Part shown: in pieces, positions 1 to 9,580 of the stretch
Layout of the letters: every line of letters begins with the position of its first letter
How positions within the stretch are numbered: position 1 is the stretch's first letter
Source of the DNA: Bacteroidia bacterium
Lineage (GTDB): Bacteria; Bacteroidota; Bacteroidia; Chitinophagales; JAUHXS01
NCBI GenBank assembly: GCA_030426955.1
Contig: JAUHXS010000007.1
Coordinates: 124,001-188,000 of the forward strand
Direction of reading: 5' to 3'
Length of the DNA stretch: 64,000 bases
Notes under the pieces: model-generated
The model's input: the letters and a program-made list of their open reading frames with translations, nothing else
What the model was told of the DNA's origin: nothing
Database searches by the model: none
Program-made: the position numbers and the translations under genes

Positions 1-239
1 TACTACCTATCATTAATTAAATGATTTTATGTGTCTGTAAATGTAACGTTTTATTCACAGAATAAAGTATGAATTTTTATAAATGCGTTGATTGTCAATG
101 TTATTATATAATTTTTTGTTTCAGTCGAGAGAAGTTTTGTCCACAAAAGTTGCATTTTGTACTTTGCAATATAAAAGTATTGAGCTAATTTAGAGTTAAC
201 AATTTTTAAAAGCAGATTTGTAAACAAACTTTGATGCAT

Positions 240-572
240 ATGAAAAAAATACTTACAACACTAATTTTATCAGCTACAATCATATCTATATCGGTAGCGA
301 ACAATAACTTAGGTAGTGAAATTAAAACAGGAAATATATACCCCAATCCTGCTAATCAGTTCATTAATGTGCCAGTTAATCTCAAGTCTGCAGGAAAATT
401 GGAAGTGTATAATATTTTGGGAGAATTGGTATTGACACAAATGATTCCCGAAAATACAACTATGTTGATTGTTAATACGTCTGATCTTGCATCTGGTAGC
501 TATATAACCTATGTGGTATCAGATGACTTTAAAGGCGGTTCGCACAAATTTACCGTAAACCACAGCAACTGA
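240..572 (+). CDS. Mini secreted protein: signal peptide plus stand-alone T9SS type A sorting domain
   Basis: The product is about 110 residues. A signal peptide (MKKILTTL start, hydrophobic core to about residue 20) is followed almost at once by a type A C-terminal sorting domain: IYPNPANQFINV, then the VYNILGELV strand, then DLASGSYITYVV. There is no cargo domain at all. In this family the domain directs passage through the type IX secretion channel and is usually about 80 residues at the end of a much larger protein. I start at the ATG at 240, because MKKIL gives a clean signal peptide; an in-frame ATG at 234 and TTG at 231 are less likely. The last residues (KFTVNHSN) differ from the usual basic terminus. 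It lies 59 nt upstream of a TonB receptor gene and may share its transcript. Function beyond export is unknown. Confidence 0.8.
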   Translation: MKKILTTLILSATIISISVANNNLGSEIKTGNIYPNPANQFINVPVNLKSAGKLEVYNILGELVLTQMIPENTTMLIVNTSDLASGSYITYVVSDDFKGGSHKFTVNHSN

Positions 573-597
573 TTTATTAGATAACTTATTAAAATAG

Positions 598-620
598 CTT
601 GCCTGAATATACTAGGCAAG
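598..620 (+). promoter_or_regulatory. Hairpin in leader of the TonB receptor gene
   Basis: CTTGCCT (598-604) and AGGCAAG (614-620) form a perfect 7-bp stem with a 9-nt loop, ending 11 nt before the ATG at 632. No U tract follows, so it is not a classical terminator. It could reduce read-through or affect translation of the receptor. It also spans a possible TTG start at 599, which argues for the downstream ATG. Confidence 0.4.
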
Positions 621-631
621 GGTGGATAACT

Positions 632-3600
632 ATGTCAAAAATTAAAAAAAATATTAAATCTTTTTATCTTGTGCGATTGTTTCAAAAAATGTCCACTATG
701 AAGGTACGTTTACTAGGATTTACATTGATTTTGAGTTTGTGCGCTCTTTTAGCAAATGCACAGTCTGGGGAGATTCAAGGTAAAATTATTGATGAGCAAA
801 CAGGAGAAGCCATCCCATTTGCTAATATTGTAGTCCAACAAGATGGGAGCCAAATTATGGGTGGATTAACGGATTTCGACGGATTCTACTCTTTGAAGCC
901 ATTGTCTCCAGGTACTTACTCTGTGATCGTTTCATACCAAGGTAAAAATAAAGAAATCCAAGGTGTGCAGGTAAACTCAGATAAGTCCACTTTTTTAGAT
1001 ATTAATTTAAACTCTGCCGTACAGATAGATGAAGTCTTTGTTTGGGATAAGCCATTAATTGATCCAGATAACACAACTCAAGGGCAAAGTATGAGCAAGG
1101 AGGAAATACAGCGATTGCCCACTAGAACAATAGGGGGCATTGCGTCGTTAGCAGCAGGCGTTGGAGGAGCTTCAGGAGGAGGTCTTAGTATTAGAGGATC
1201 AAGGGGAAATGCTACATTAGTTATGGTAGATGGTGTTCCAGTAAGAGGGTCTTCTAACATACCGCAAAATGCCATAGAGCAAGCAGAAGTAATCACAGGA
1301 GGAATCCCTGCAAAATACGGGGATGTAACTGGTGGGGTAATCAGCATCACAACAAAAGGGCCATCTTCTAAATTTCGTGGAGGATTTCAGGGGCTGACAT
1401 CTCAATTTTTAGATCCTTATAACTACAATCTGGCCAACGTTAGTTTATCTGGTCCGCTCTTATTTAAGGATAAAGATTCTGATGAGAAAAAACCTTTATT
1501 AGGCTTTTCTGTTACAGCAGAATATTTATACCAAAGAGATCCTAATCCCAATCCAATAGGAGCATGGAAGGCAAAAGACGAAGTTGCTGAAGATCTTTTG
1601 GAAAACCCACTCACAGAATCCCCTACAGGAACAGGGGTGGCTTTAAGAGGCGATTTTTTGAGACAAGAAGATGCAGAGCTGATGAAATATAATCCTAATA
1701 CACCTTCCAATAGATTTACATTAGCATCTCGGTTTAATGTTGCGGTATCAGACCAAGTCAATATTGCTTTTGGAGGAAGTTGGGATTATGTAAATAGTCG
1801 TAGGTATATCAAAAGCTATACATTGCTTAACTCTCAAAACAACTTTCAAGATATTGCCAATACGGTAAGGGGTTGGGCTAGGTTTACACAAAACTTTAAA
1901 CAAGAAACTGGAGGTGAGGAAGAGTCATCAGCGTCGTACTTGAAAAATGCTTACTATTCGGTACAAGTAAGTTATGAAAAGTTTAACCAGCTAAGCCAAG
2001 GCGCCAAGCACAAGAATAACTTGTTTGATGTGGGATATGTTGGTCATTTTGACATCCTTAGCGCACCTAACTACGATTATGGTGAAGATACGATAGCAGG
2101 AACCCATGCATATCGCTACAGAGGAGAACAGATTACAGATATCATCTTTACCCCAAGCGATTTAAACCCTGAGTTGGCAGCTTATACCGAATATGCGGAC
2201 CCAACCATTCAAGCTCTGTTTGATGCAGGAGTTCCAGCATCGCTTGATTTTTATGCGAATCCAGCATTTGGAGGTATTCGAAATGGAGATATCCCTTTAG
2301 GGGGAGGTCGAGTATATTCATTATGGGATGTTGGTAACCCTGCCAATGGATATGCGCTAACAAATAACGATCAATTTAGGTTAAGGGTAGATGGTTCGGT
2401 GGATATTCAAAAGCCGGGATCAGAAGATCGTAATAAGCATGCGATCGAGTTTGGATTGCAATATGAGCAAAGAGTAGAGCGTTTTTACACCATAGGTCCA
2501 AGAAATTTATGGAATGTGATGAGACAATCGGTTAATCGGCATTTAGCTGACCTAGATGAATCTAACCCACAACTGGTTTATGACGAAAATGGCGTTTTTC
2601 AAGATACAATCAATTACAATTATTTAATTGATCTTGAGCAGCAGTCTTTATTTGATAAAAACTTAAGAGAGGCTTTAGGTCTGCCAATTGATCAAATTGT
2701 TTACGTAGATGAATATGCTCCTGAAACCTTTTCATTAGATATGTTTGGAGCAGATCAATTGCTAACTAATCTTTACAGTAGTGGTGGCGGAGCTATTAAT
2801 TATTATGGATATGACTTTAAAGGGGAAAGGAACAAGAGCCAACCTACACTAGATGATTATTTCAACGAAGTAGATGAAAATGGCTATAGCCTTAGAGGAG
2901 CTGCCGCTTTTTCCCCTATATATACTGCCGCTTATATCCAAGATCGATTTAACTTTAAAGACATAACAGCTAGAGCAGGTGTAAGGATTGACCGATATGA
3001 TGCCAATCAGCCAGTACCAAACGATTTGTATTCGCTTTATAATATACAAACAGTTGGAGAGGTAGGCGAAGTAAATGGCGTGTCGGTTACACATCCTGGT
3101 AATGTTGGTGATGGTTATAAAGTCTATGTAAATGACTTGTCAAATCCAACAGAAATTGTGGGCTACAGAAATGGCGATGTATGGTATGATGCTGAAGGGA
3201 ATGAACTTTTAAGCTCAGACGTATTAAAAGATCAATCTACTTCGGGACAGGTTACACCTTATCTGGTAGATTATGAAAATGCAGATAACTTAGAACTGGA
3301 TGCCTCATCTTTTAAAGACTATGAGCCAGAAGTTAACATTATGCCTCGATTGGCTTTTTCGTTCCCGATATCTGATGTGGCTTTGTTTTTTGCGCATTAT
3401 GACGTACTGGTACAAAGGCCATTAGCAGGGGCGAGTAGATTCATCCCAATGCAATATGCCTTTTTGGAGCAATCACAAGGTGCATTAATTAATAACCCAG
3501 CTTTAAGACCAGAAAGAACAATTAGTTATGAGCTTGGCTTTACACAGGCTTTAAACTTGTCTTCCGTTTTAACGGTATCTGCTTACTATCGAGAGATAAG

Positions 3601-4411
3601 AGATCAGGTTCAGGTAATACCTGTTAAGAACGCTTATCCAGTAAACTATCTAACATTTGGTAACATTGACTTCGGTACAGTAAAGGGGTTAACCTTTACC
3701 TACGAGTTGAGAAAAACTAAAAACTTAAGTGCTACTGCGAACTATACGATCCAATTTGCAAATGGCACAGGTTTGGGACCGACATCGGGTGCAAATCTTG
3801 CAAGTGCTACGTTTAACTCTACTCAAGATTTACTTAGAACAATATTGCCTACGAATGAAGATAATCGGCATAGAATCAACCTATCAGTAGATTACCGTTA
3901 CGGTGCAGGGAAAGACTATAATGGACCAACATGGAAAATTAAAGATAAATACATATTAGAAAATACGGGTATAAATTTAAGGATGTTAACTTTTTCTGGA
4001 AGTCCTTATACACCAAGATCTAATGCAACCACTATTCAGTCTGGGGTTGCAGATAGGTCATCAATCAGTGGTGGTATTAATAGTGGAAGACTGCCTTGGA
4101 TTTTTAGGCTAGACGGATCTATCAATAAGCAGTTTGCTTTAGTAGTTAATCAAGCTAATAATAAAAGTTTGGCTTGTAATGCTTACTTACAAGTTAGCAA
4201 CATCTTGAATACAATAAACATAGGAGGAGTATACGGGTATACTGGAAGTCCAGAAGATGATGGCTATTTAGCGGCTCAAAGAGTGCAATCCATTATAGCG
4301 GCTCAAAATGATGCTCAATCTTTCAGAGATTTATACAATATGGCGTTGCTAAATCCGGGATTTTACGGAGGGCCTAGAACAATACGTTTAGGACTAAATG
4401 TTTCCTTTTAA
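632..4411 (+). CDS. TonB-dependent receptor with N-terminal carboxypeptidase-regulatory-like domain
   Basis: Outer-membrane active-transport receptor of about 1,260 residues. In order: a leader ending near ANAQ (a hydrophobic stretch starts MKVRLLGF), a carboxypeptidase-regulatory-like Ig domain (EIQGKIIDEQTGEAIPFANI), a plug domain with LSIRGSRGN, MVDGVPV and GGIPAKYGDVTGGVISI, then a long beta-barrel ending in the aromatic residue of RLGLNVSF, as expected for outer-membrane barrels. Substrate is not readable from sequence. The ATG at 632 is chosen over a TTG at 599; an ATG at 698 would begin right at the signal peptide core. The stop lies 4 nt before the preferred start of the next gene, and all genes to 9502 run the same way, so one operon is likely. 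In Bacteroidota, such receptors beside a large T9SS protein and a PorV-like barrel recur, but the joint role is not established to my knowledge. Confidence 0.92.
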   Translation: MSKIKKNIKSFYLVRLFQKMSTMKVRLLGFTLILSLCALLANAQSGEIQGKIIDEQTGEAIPFANIVVQQDGSQIMGGLTDFDGFYSLKPLSPGTYSVIVSYQGKNKEIQGVQVNSDKSTFLDINLNSAVQIDEVFVWDKPLIDPDNTTQGQSMSKEEIQRLPTRTIGGIASLAAGVGGASGGGLSIRGSRGNATLVMVDGVPVRGSSNIPQNAIEQAEVITGGIPAKYGDVTGGVISITTKGPSSKFRGGFQGLTSQFLDPYNYNLANVSLSGPLLFKDKDSDEKKPLLGFSVTAEYLYQRDPNPNPIGAWKAKDEVAEDLLENPLTESPTGTGVALRGDFLRQEDAELMKYNPNTPSNRFTLASRFNVAVSDQVNIAFGGSWDYVNSRRYIKSYTLLNSQNNFQDIANTVRGWARFTQNFKQETGGEEESSASYLKNAYYSVQVSYEKFNQLSQGAKHKNNLFDVGYVGHFDILSAPNYDYGEDTIAGTHAYRYRGEQITDIIFTPSDLNPELAAYTEYADPTIQALFDAGVPASLDFYANPAFGGIRNGDIPLGGGRVYSLWDVGNPANGYALTNNDQFRLRVDGSVDIQKPGSEDRNKHAIEFGLQYEQRVERFYTIGPRNLWNVMRQSVNRHLADLDESNPQLVYDENGVFQDTINYNYLIDLEQQSLFDKNLREALGLPIDQIVYVDEYAPETFSLDMFGADQLLTNLYSSGGGAINYYGYDFKGERNKSQPTLDDYFNEVDENGYSLRGAAAFSPIYTAAYIQDRFNFKDITARAGVRIDRYDANQPVPNDLYSLYNIQTVGEVGEVNGVSVTHPGNVGDGYKVYVNDLSNPTEIVGYRNGDVWYDAEGNELLSSDVLKDQSTSGQVTPYLVDYENADNLELDASSFKDYEPEVNIMPRLAFSFPISDVALFFAHYDVLVQRPLAGASRFIPMQYAFLEQSQGALINNPALRPERTISYELGFTQALNLSSVLTVSAYYREIRDQVQVIPVKNAYPVNYLTFGNIDFGTVKGLTFTYELRKTKNLSATANYTIQFANGTGLGPTSGANLASATFNSTQDLLRTILPTNEDNRHRINLSVDYRYGAGKDYNGPTWKIKDKYILENTGINLRMLTFSGSPYTPRSNATTIQSGVADRSSISGGINSGRLPWIFRLDGSINKQFALVVNQANNKSLACNAYLQVSNILNTINIGGVYGYTGSPEDDGYLAAQRVQSIIAAQNDAQSFRDLYNMALLNPGFYGGPRTIRLGLNVSF

Positions 4412-4415
4412 AGAA

Positions 4416-7400
4416 ATGAATATGCGATATAACAATATGATAGTTCGATCTTTTTTACTTGTACTGTTTAGTGCTGTATGTTTTCAATGGGGCATTGCTA
4501 AGGAAAACTTAGGGCAAACTAAGTTGAAAAAGGAGCAGACTTATAAGGCTTTAACAGATTGTAACGAAGCTACATCTGACATTGATTTAGATATAAATAA
4601 TGTCAGAACAAGGTTGCTAGGCGGTGGCGATTTTTGGTGGGACTTATCAGTTGCCAGATATGAGGTGCCCAGAATACCAGATAATAGCGATCAACCTTCA
4701 GTAAGTTCGCTTTTTGCAGGTGCGGTTTGGATTGGAGGATTTGATGAAAATAATCAGCTAAAAGTAGCAGCTCAAACCTACAGGCAATCTGGAAGCGACT
4801 TTTGGCCAGGACCATTAGATGAAAATGGAAGTATTAATCAAGCGGTTTGCGATGAGTATGATCGTCACTGGAAAGTAGAAGGAAGTGATATTAGTGAATT
4901 TATCCAGGCCTATGAAAATGGTAACATAGCTAGTGAAGATAATGTACCAGCCTCTATCAGAGAGTGGCCAGGAAGGGATAATCCTTGGTTAACGGATATT
5001 ACATTACCTGTTGGAAGAGATTTTGCACCTTTTTTTGACAATAACCAAGATGGGATATACAATCCTGTTGATGGAGATTATCCAACCTTAGATACTTCAT
5101 CCGCAGCAAATGCTGAAGAAGGTGTATATGCTGATCAAATGATTTGGTGGATATATAATGATCGGGGTAATTTACATTCAGAATCTGGAGGGGTAGCAAT
5201 CGGTATAGAAGTTCATGCGCTTGCATTTGCTTTTAAAACAAACGATGAGCGAAATAATATGACTTTCTATCGCTACCGTTTGATCAATAAAGCTACTTCC
5301 GAGTTGGATAGCACTTTTATGGGGATTTGGGTAGATGCTGACCTTGGAGGGGCCTATGATGATTATGTTGGATGTGATACGTCAAGAAATTTAGGTATTT
5401 GCTATAATGGTAGAGCATTTGATGCTGATTTTGGTTCTTCAAGAGGATACGGAGATAATCCTCCAATAATTGGGGTAGACTATTTTCAAGGTCCAATTGT
5501 CAAAGATACTACTTCAACAGGAGCGGATACTTCAATTGAGTTAGGGATGTCCTCATTTTTGTTTTATAATAATGATTTTACGATCACTGGCAACCCTACT
5601 TTAGCGACTAGTTATTATGGGTACATGGCTGGAACATGGCAAGATGGTTCTCCATTTTTATTCAGAGGAAATGGTCACTCAGGAGGTGGGGGAATTACTA
5701 GTCAGCCCTCTAATTTTATGTTTCCGAGTGACCCGACAGATCAAAGTAGTACTGCTTGGTCAGAATGTAACATAGATGGAAGCGGTACCCAGAGTACACC
5801 TGCAGATAGAAGGTTTTTACAATCTTCTGGACCATTTGTTTTAGAGCCAGGAGCAGTTAATGATATAATAGTCGGTGTTGCATGGGTAAGGCCTACTGGC
5901 GTATATCCGTGTCCTCCTTTTAGTAGTATTCAAGCTGCGTCAGACAAGGCACAAGTACTTTTTGACAGTAACTTTGAAATTGTAGATGGCCCAGATGCCC
6001 CTAATATGTCCATCCGTGAGTTAAATAAAGAGCTCATTATTTCGCTCTGGAACGATGAAAACTCTAATAATATGGGAGGGCAGTATAATGAAGTAGATGC
6101 TACTATTACAGCAGGGATTTTAGCTGCAAATGATGTTGAAGACCAGAATTATAACCCTTTAGACACATCATATAAGTTTCAGGGGTACATCGTTTATCAG
6201 CTTAAAAACTCTACCGTAACATCTGTAGACTTTGGTAATCCAGACTTAGCAAGGGTAATTGGACAAGTAGATGTTAAAGATGATATAGCTTCCATGATTA
6301 ACTATAATTTTGATCCTGAAGTCGGTGTTGAAACCCCAACTTTAGAAGTTAGTGGTAATAATGAAGGAATCACGCATACATTTAAAATTACAACAGATGC
6401 TTTTGCCGAAGGGGAGTCACAATTAATTAATTATAAAAAATATTACTTCAGTGTTATTGCTTATGCTTCTAACAATTATTTGCCTTATGACCCTTCGAGA
6501 AGGGATACCAACGATGTTGTTGTCACTGGGCAAACCTTACCATTTCTTGCTGGTAGACAAAATATTAGACAGTATACAGCCATTCCTCATGATGTTTTAT
6601 CTGAAAATGATGGTACCAAACTCAACGCTAGCTATGGAGATGGGCCAGAAATAACCTTAATGGATGGTATTGGTAACGGTGGAAATTTATTAGAATTTAC
6701 GGCAGCAACAGAAAGTCAATTGCTACAGTTTGGAGCAGTAAATACACCTACTTATACAGGTACAAAAGGCCCTGTAAAAGTAACTATTTTTGACCCACTC
6801 AAGCTACCAGCAGACAACTTTAAAATTGTTTTTGATGACACAACAACAGGAAGTAGGTTGGATAGTGGAGCAACATGGCATTTGGAGCGGGAGAGTACTG
6901 GGGAAGTTTATAATGCCGCTAATACGATTGGTGTAGGGGGGGAAGAGATTTTCATAGACTTAGGGTTGAGTGTAGAGATAAAGCAGGTTTTGCCTCCAGG
7001 CTTTTTAGTAAACCCAGTAGATAGGAATACGATAGATGTATCTCCAAACAATGGTTTTATTTCCGATGATGATGCGGTAGAGCCGTTTTGGTTAAATAGT
7101 CTTCCCGACCAAGATGTAGTAGCGCCAAATCCATCACAAGGTTTTCAAAACTGGATTCGGTCTGGAACATTTACACAAGCAGCTGCTACGGGAGAGTATA
7201 ACCCAAGTGATATATCTTATTATAACAGTAGCGACTCGTCTAGAGCATATTTAGATCCTGAAGAAATTTATGAAAATGTTGTTGAGGGTACGTGGGCTCC
7301 TTTTGTATTGGCTTCACAATATGAGCATGGTCCAGGTCTTACAACAATGCTGGGGGTATATGCCCTATCAGGTACAAATGCTAATAGGCTCGACAGTCTA

Positions 7401-8426
7401 CATAGCGTTATGTTAGTCTTTACTCCTGATAAGTCTAAATGGTCTAGATGTCCTGTTGTTGAAACTGGCGATAATCAAAATATTAATGAAGGGCAAGGGG
7501 TAAAGCTGGGTATAAGGCAGCATGCTGGTTTGAACTTAGATGGTACCTACAGTTCGGATGATCCTAGTGATGATAATTATGGAATGGGCTGGTTTCCTGG
7601 TTATGCGATGGATTTGGAAACAGGTAATCGGCTAAATGTAATGTATGGGGAGAGTTCTTGGTTAGTAGGAGATAATGGTCGAGATATGATTTGGAACCCT
7701 ACTAGTAGATTTACAACTAGTCTTGGTGAGATTAAGCTAGGTGGAAAGCATTATATCTACATCATGAGAACACCATATGATAGAGGAGAGGAGATTAGAG
7801 AGTATTTAGAAAGTGGAGGAACACAAGACAAAAATAGGGTTTATAAGCAGGCCATGTGGACGTCTGTTCCAGTAGCGACATCAGAACTTGTAAGCTTTAG
7901 CCACGGTATAGTTCCTGAAGAATCTCGAATAAGAATCGGTGTAAATAAATCATATAAACGTAATGTGATTACTGGAGATAACAATGGTCTTCCCTTGTAT
8001 TCTTTTTCTACACATAGTTTAGCACCAACATTTAATTATTCTGATACCTTTTCAACGATATTAGATGAAATTAATATAGTGCCTAATCCGTACTATAGCT
8101 TTTCTAAATATGAAGAAAGTCAATTGGACAATAGAGTGAAAATAACAAACTTGCCAGGGGAATGTACCATATCTATATTTACGGTTGATGGTTCATTGGT
8201 TAGGAAGTTTAACAGAGATGATGCAACTGTTGATAAAAGCTTAGTGGATGATACGAATGTTGATGTTTTGAGAAACCCTAATGGTCAAGATTGGGATTTA
8301 AAAAACTATGCGGGTGTTCCTGTAGCTAGTGGGGTGTATATTATACATATTGATGCTCCAGGAATTGGAGAACGAACATTAAAATGGATGGGCATTATGA
8401 GGCCAACCGATTTGGATTCATTCTAG
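4416..8426 (+). CDS. Giant secreted protein with T9SS C-terminal domain, partner of receptor and PorV-like barrel
   Basis: About 1,336 residues. A signal peptide (hydrophobic stretch near SFLLVLFSAVCFQWGIA) precedes a long extracellular part with repeated Asp/Asn/Gly-rich turns (DNNQDGIYNPVDGDYP is calcium-loop-like). The C-terminus is of the FlgD/T9SS sorting type: IVPNPYYSFSKYEESQ, then IFTVDGSLVRKF, then YAGVPVASGVYIIHI, then ERTLKWMGIMRP. No catalytic domain was recognised. ATG choices are 4398 (overlapping the receptor stop by 14 nt), 4416, 4422 and 4437; 4416 avoids overlap and has an A-rich upstream stretch, typical of this phylum. It is followed 20 nt later by the PorV-like gene. The set suggests a surface protein exported with the help of its own barrel partner and working with the receptor; this is inference. 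Confidence 0.8.
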   Translation: MNMRYNNMIVRSFLLVLFSAVCFQWGIAKENLGQTKLKKEQTYKALTDCNEATSDIDLDINNVRTRLLGGGDFWWDLSVARYEVPRIPDNSDQPSVSSLFAGAVWIGGFDENNQLKVAAQTYRQSGSDFWPGPLDENGSINQAVCDEYDRHWKVEGSDISEFIQAYENGNIASEDNVPASIREWPGRDNPWLTDITLPVGRDFAPFFDNNQDGIYNPVDGDYPTLDTSSAANAEEGVYADQMIWWIYNDRGNLHSESGGVAIGIEVHALAFAFKTNDERNNMTFYRYRLINKATSELDSTFMGIWVDADLGGAYDDYVGCDTSRNLGICYNGRAFDADFGSSRGYGDNPPIIGVDYFQGPIVKDTTSTGADTSIELGMSSFLFYNNDFTITGNPTLATSYYGYMAGTWQDGSPFLFRGNGHSGGGGITSQPSNFMFPSDPTDQSSTAWSECNIDGSGTQSTPADRRFLQSSGPFVLEPGAVNDIIVGVAWVRPTGVYPCPPFSSIQAASDKAQVLFDSNFEIVDGPDAPNMSIRELNKELIISLWNDENSNNMGGQYNEVDATITAGILAANDVEDQNYNPLDTSYKFQGYIVYQLKNSTVTSVDFGNPDLARVIGQVDVKDDIASMINYNFDPEVGVETPTLEVSGNNEGITHTFKITTDAFAEGESQLINYKKYYFSVIAYASNNYLPYDPSRRDTNDVVVTGQTLPFLAGRQNIRQYTAIPHDVLSENDGTKLNASYGDGPEITLMDGIGNGGNLLEFTAATESQLLQFGAVNTPTYTGTKGPVKVTIFDPLKLPADNFKIVFDDTTTGSRLDSGATWHLERESTGEVYNAANTIGVGGEEIFIDLGLSVEIKQVLPPGFLVNPVDRNTIDVSPNNGFISDDDAVEPFWLNSLPDQDVVAPNPSQGFQNWIRSGTFTQAAATGEYNPSDISYYNSSDSSRAYLDPEEIYENVVEGTWAPFVLASQYEHGPGLTTMLGVYALSGTNANRLDSLHSVMLVFTPDKSKWSRCPVVETGDNQNINEGQGVKLGIRQHAGLNLDGTYSSDDPSDDNYGMGWFPGYAMDLETGNRLNVMYGESSWLVGDNGRDMIWNPTSRFTTSLGEIKLGGKHYIYIMRTPYDRGEEIREYLESGGTQDKNRVYKQAMWTSVPVATSELVSFSHGIVPEESRIRIGVNKSYKRNVITGDNNGLPLYSFSTHSLAPTFNYSDTFSTILDEINIVPNPYYSFSKYEESQLDNRVKITNLPGECTISIFTVDGSLVRKFNRDDATVDKSLVDDTNVDVLRNPNGQDWDLKNYAGVPVASGVYIIHIDAPGIGERTLKWMGIMRPTDLDSF

Positions 8427-8446
8427 AACAAAACGAATAGGGATAG

Positions 8447-9502
8447 ATGAAAAAAATAATACATATAGTGGCAGTATTGACTCTGGTAATAGGAGTATAC
8501 AATGTAAGAGCTGGAAACAAAGATAGGCAAGGTCAAGCAGGTGCAGGACACTTATTGATTAACCCCTGGGCCAGAAGTACTGGGTTGAATGGGTTGAATA
8601 CAGCTAATATTGAGGGAGTTGAGTCTATGAGATTGAATGTTGCTGGCTTGTCTAGTATAGGGAAAACGGAAGCTATTTTTTCTCAGAATATCTACTTTCA
8701 AGGAGCTGGAATTTCAATTAGTACATTTGGTATAGGTCAAAAAGTTGGTGCTGCAGGTGCATTAGGACTTTCTATTATGTCCATGAATATGGGAGATATA
8801 GAGGTAACCACTAATGATAATCCAGATGGAGGCTTAGGTACATTTAGCCCATCTTATACTAATATTGGTATTTCTTATTCTAAATTATTTTCAAATAGTA
8901 TTTCTGGAGGTTTTACGTTTAGAATTGTTTCGGAGTCTATTACAGATGCTAGTGCATTAGGAGTAGCCTTAGATGGTGGATTTCAGTATGTGACAGGTCC
9001 AAAAGAAAATATTCACTTTGGACTATCTATTAGGAATGTCGGTACGCCAATGACTTATAGGGGAGCTGGTCTTACATTCCGAGGAGAACCTGATCTAGAT
9101 CCTGATAAAAGCTATCAACAAACTCTAGTGCAGCCTACAAACTCTTTTGAGTTGCCTTCTTTGTTGAATATTGGCTTAGCATATGATATGATTAAAGACA
9201 GTTCAAATCACCGATTTACATTAGTTGCTAATTTTACTTCTAATGCTTTTGGTCGCGATCACTTAGGATTGGGTGGAGAGTTTGCTTTGAAGGAAAAATT
9301 TATGTTTAGAGTTGGCTATAAATATGAAGAAGGCATCTTCAACAAATCGGAAAGAACAACTATAATGACCGGATTGGCAGGAGGTATTACTTTTCAGCTA
9401 CCCATTGGAGAAAGTAATCTTCTAGCTTTAGACTATTCATATAGGACAACATTCCCATACAATGGGATACATAATATAGGTCTGCGGTTCAATATCCAGT
9501 AA
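8447..9502 (+). CDS. PorV/PorQ-family outer-membrane beta-barrel protein
   Basis: A 351-residue protein with signal peptide (MKKIIHIVAVLTLVIGVYNVRA), then the family's start pattern (GAGHLLINPWARSTGLNGLNTA, VESMRLNVAGLSSIGKTE), then alternating strands to a terminal GLRFNIQ. PorV is the T9SS outer-membrane shuttle that takes cargo from the translocon to the attachment complex; many Bacteroidota carry several paralogues beside particular cargo genes. Being third behind a receptor and a giant CTD-bearing protein, it is more likely a dedicated partner than the core porV; the core T9SS genes are not in this window. A strong terminator follows 21 nt after the stop. Confidence 0.8.
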   Translation: MKKIIHIVAVLTLVIGVYNVRAGNKDRQGQAGAGHLLINPWARSTGLNGLNTANIEGVESMRLNVAGLSSIGKTEAIFSQNIYFQGAGISISTFGIGQKVGAAGALGLSIMSMNMGDIEVTTNDNPDGGLGTFSPSYTNIGISYSKLFSNSISGGFTFRIVSESITDASALGVALDGGFQYVTGPKENIHFGLSIRNVGTPMTYRGAGLTFRGEPDLDPDKSYQQTLVQPTNSFELPSLLNIGLAYDMIKDSSNHRFTLVANFTSNAFGRDHLGLGGEFALKEKFMFRVGYKYEEGIFNKSERTTIMTGLAGGITFQLPIGESNLLALDYSYRTTFPYNGIHNIGLRFNIQ

Positions 9503-9523
9503 GAATTTATTAAATTCGTATTG

Positions 9524-9560
9524 AGAAACGTGCCTCTCTTTTTGAGGCACGTTTCTTTTT
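9524..9560 (+). terminator. Rho-independent terminator of the receptor/PorV operon
   Basis: A perfect 13-bp stem (9524-9536 with 9544-9556), a 7-nt T-rich loop and a run of T at 9556-9560. It lies 21 nt after the PorV-like stop and 20 nt before greA. It separates the secretion module from the housekeeping genes. Confidence 0.9.
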
Positions 9561-9580
9561 CGTTAAAATAAACCATAGAA

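Noticed and set aside
51-239. 62-codon minus-strand ORF at the window start
   Set aside because: Very AT-rich, no recognisable features, overlaps the upstream region of the mini sorting-domain gene, and uses hydrophobic and Lys/Asn/Thr residues as expected for random AT-rich sequence.
1078-1761. Antisense ORFs inside the TonB receptor gene
   Set aside because: They are mirror frames of a well-supported coding region, with Pro/Ser-rich content typical of antisense translation.
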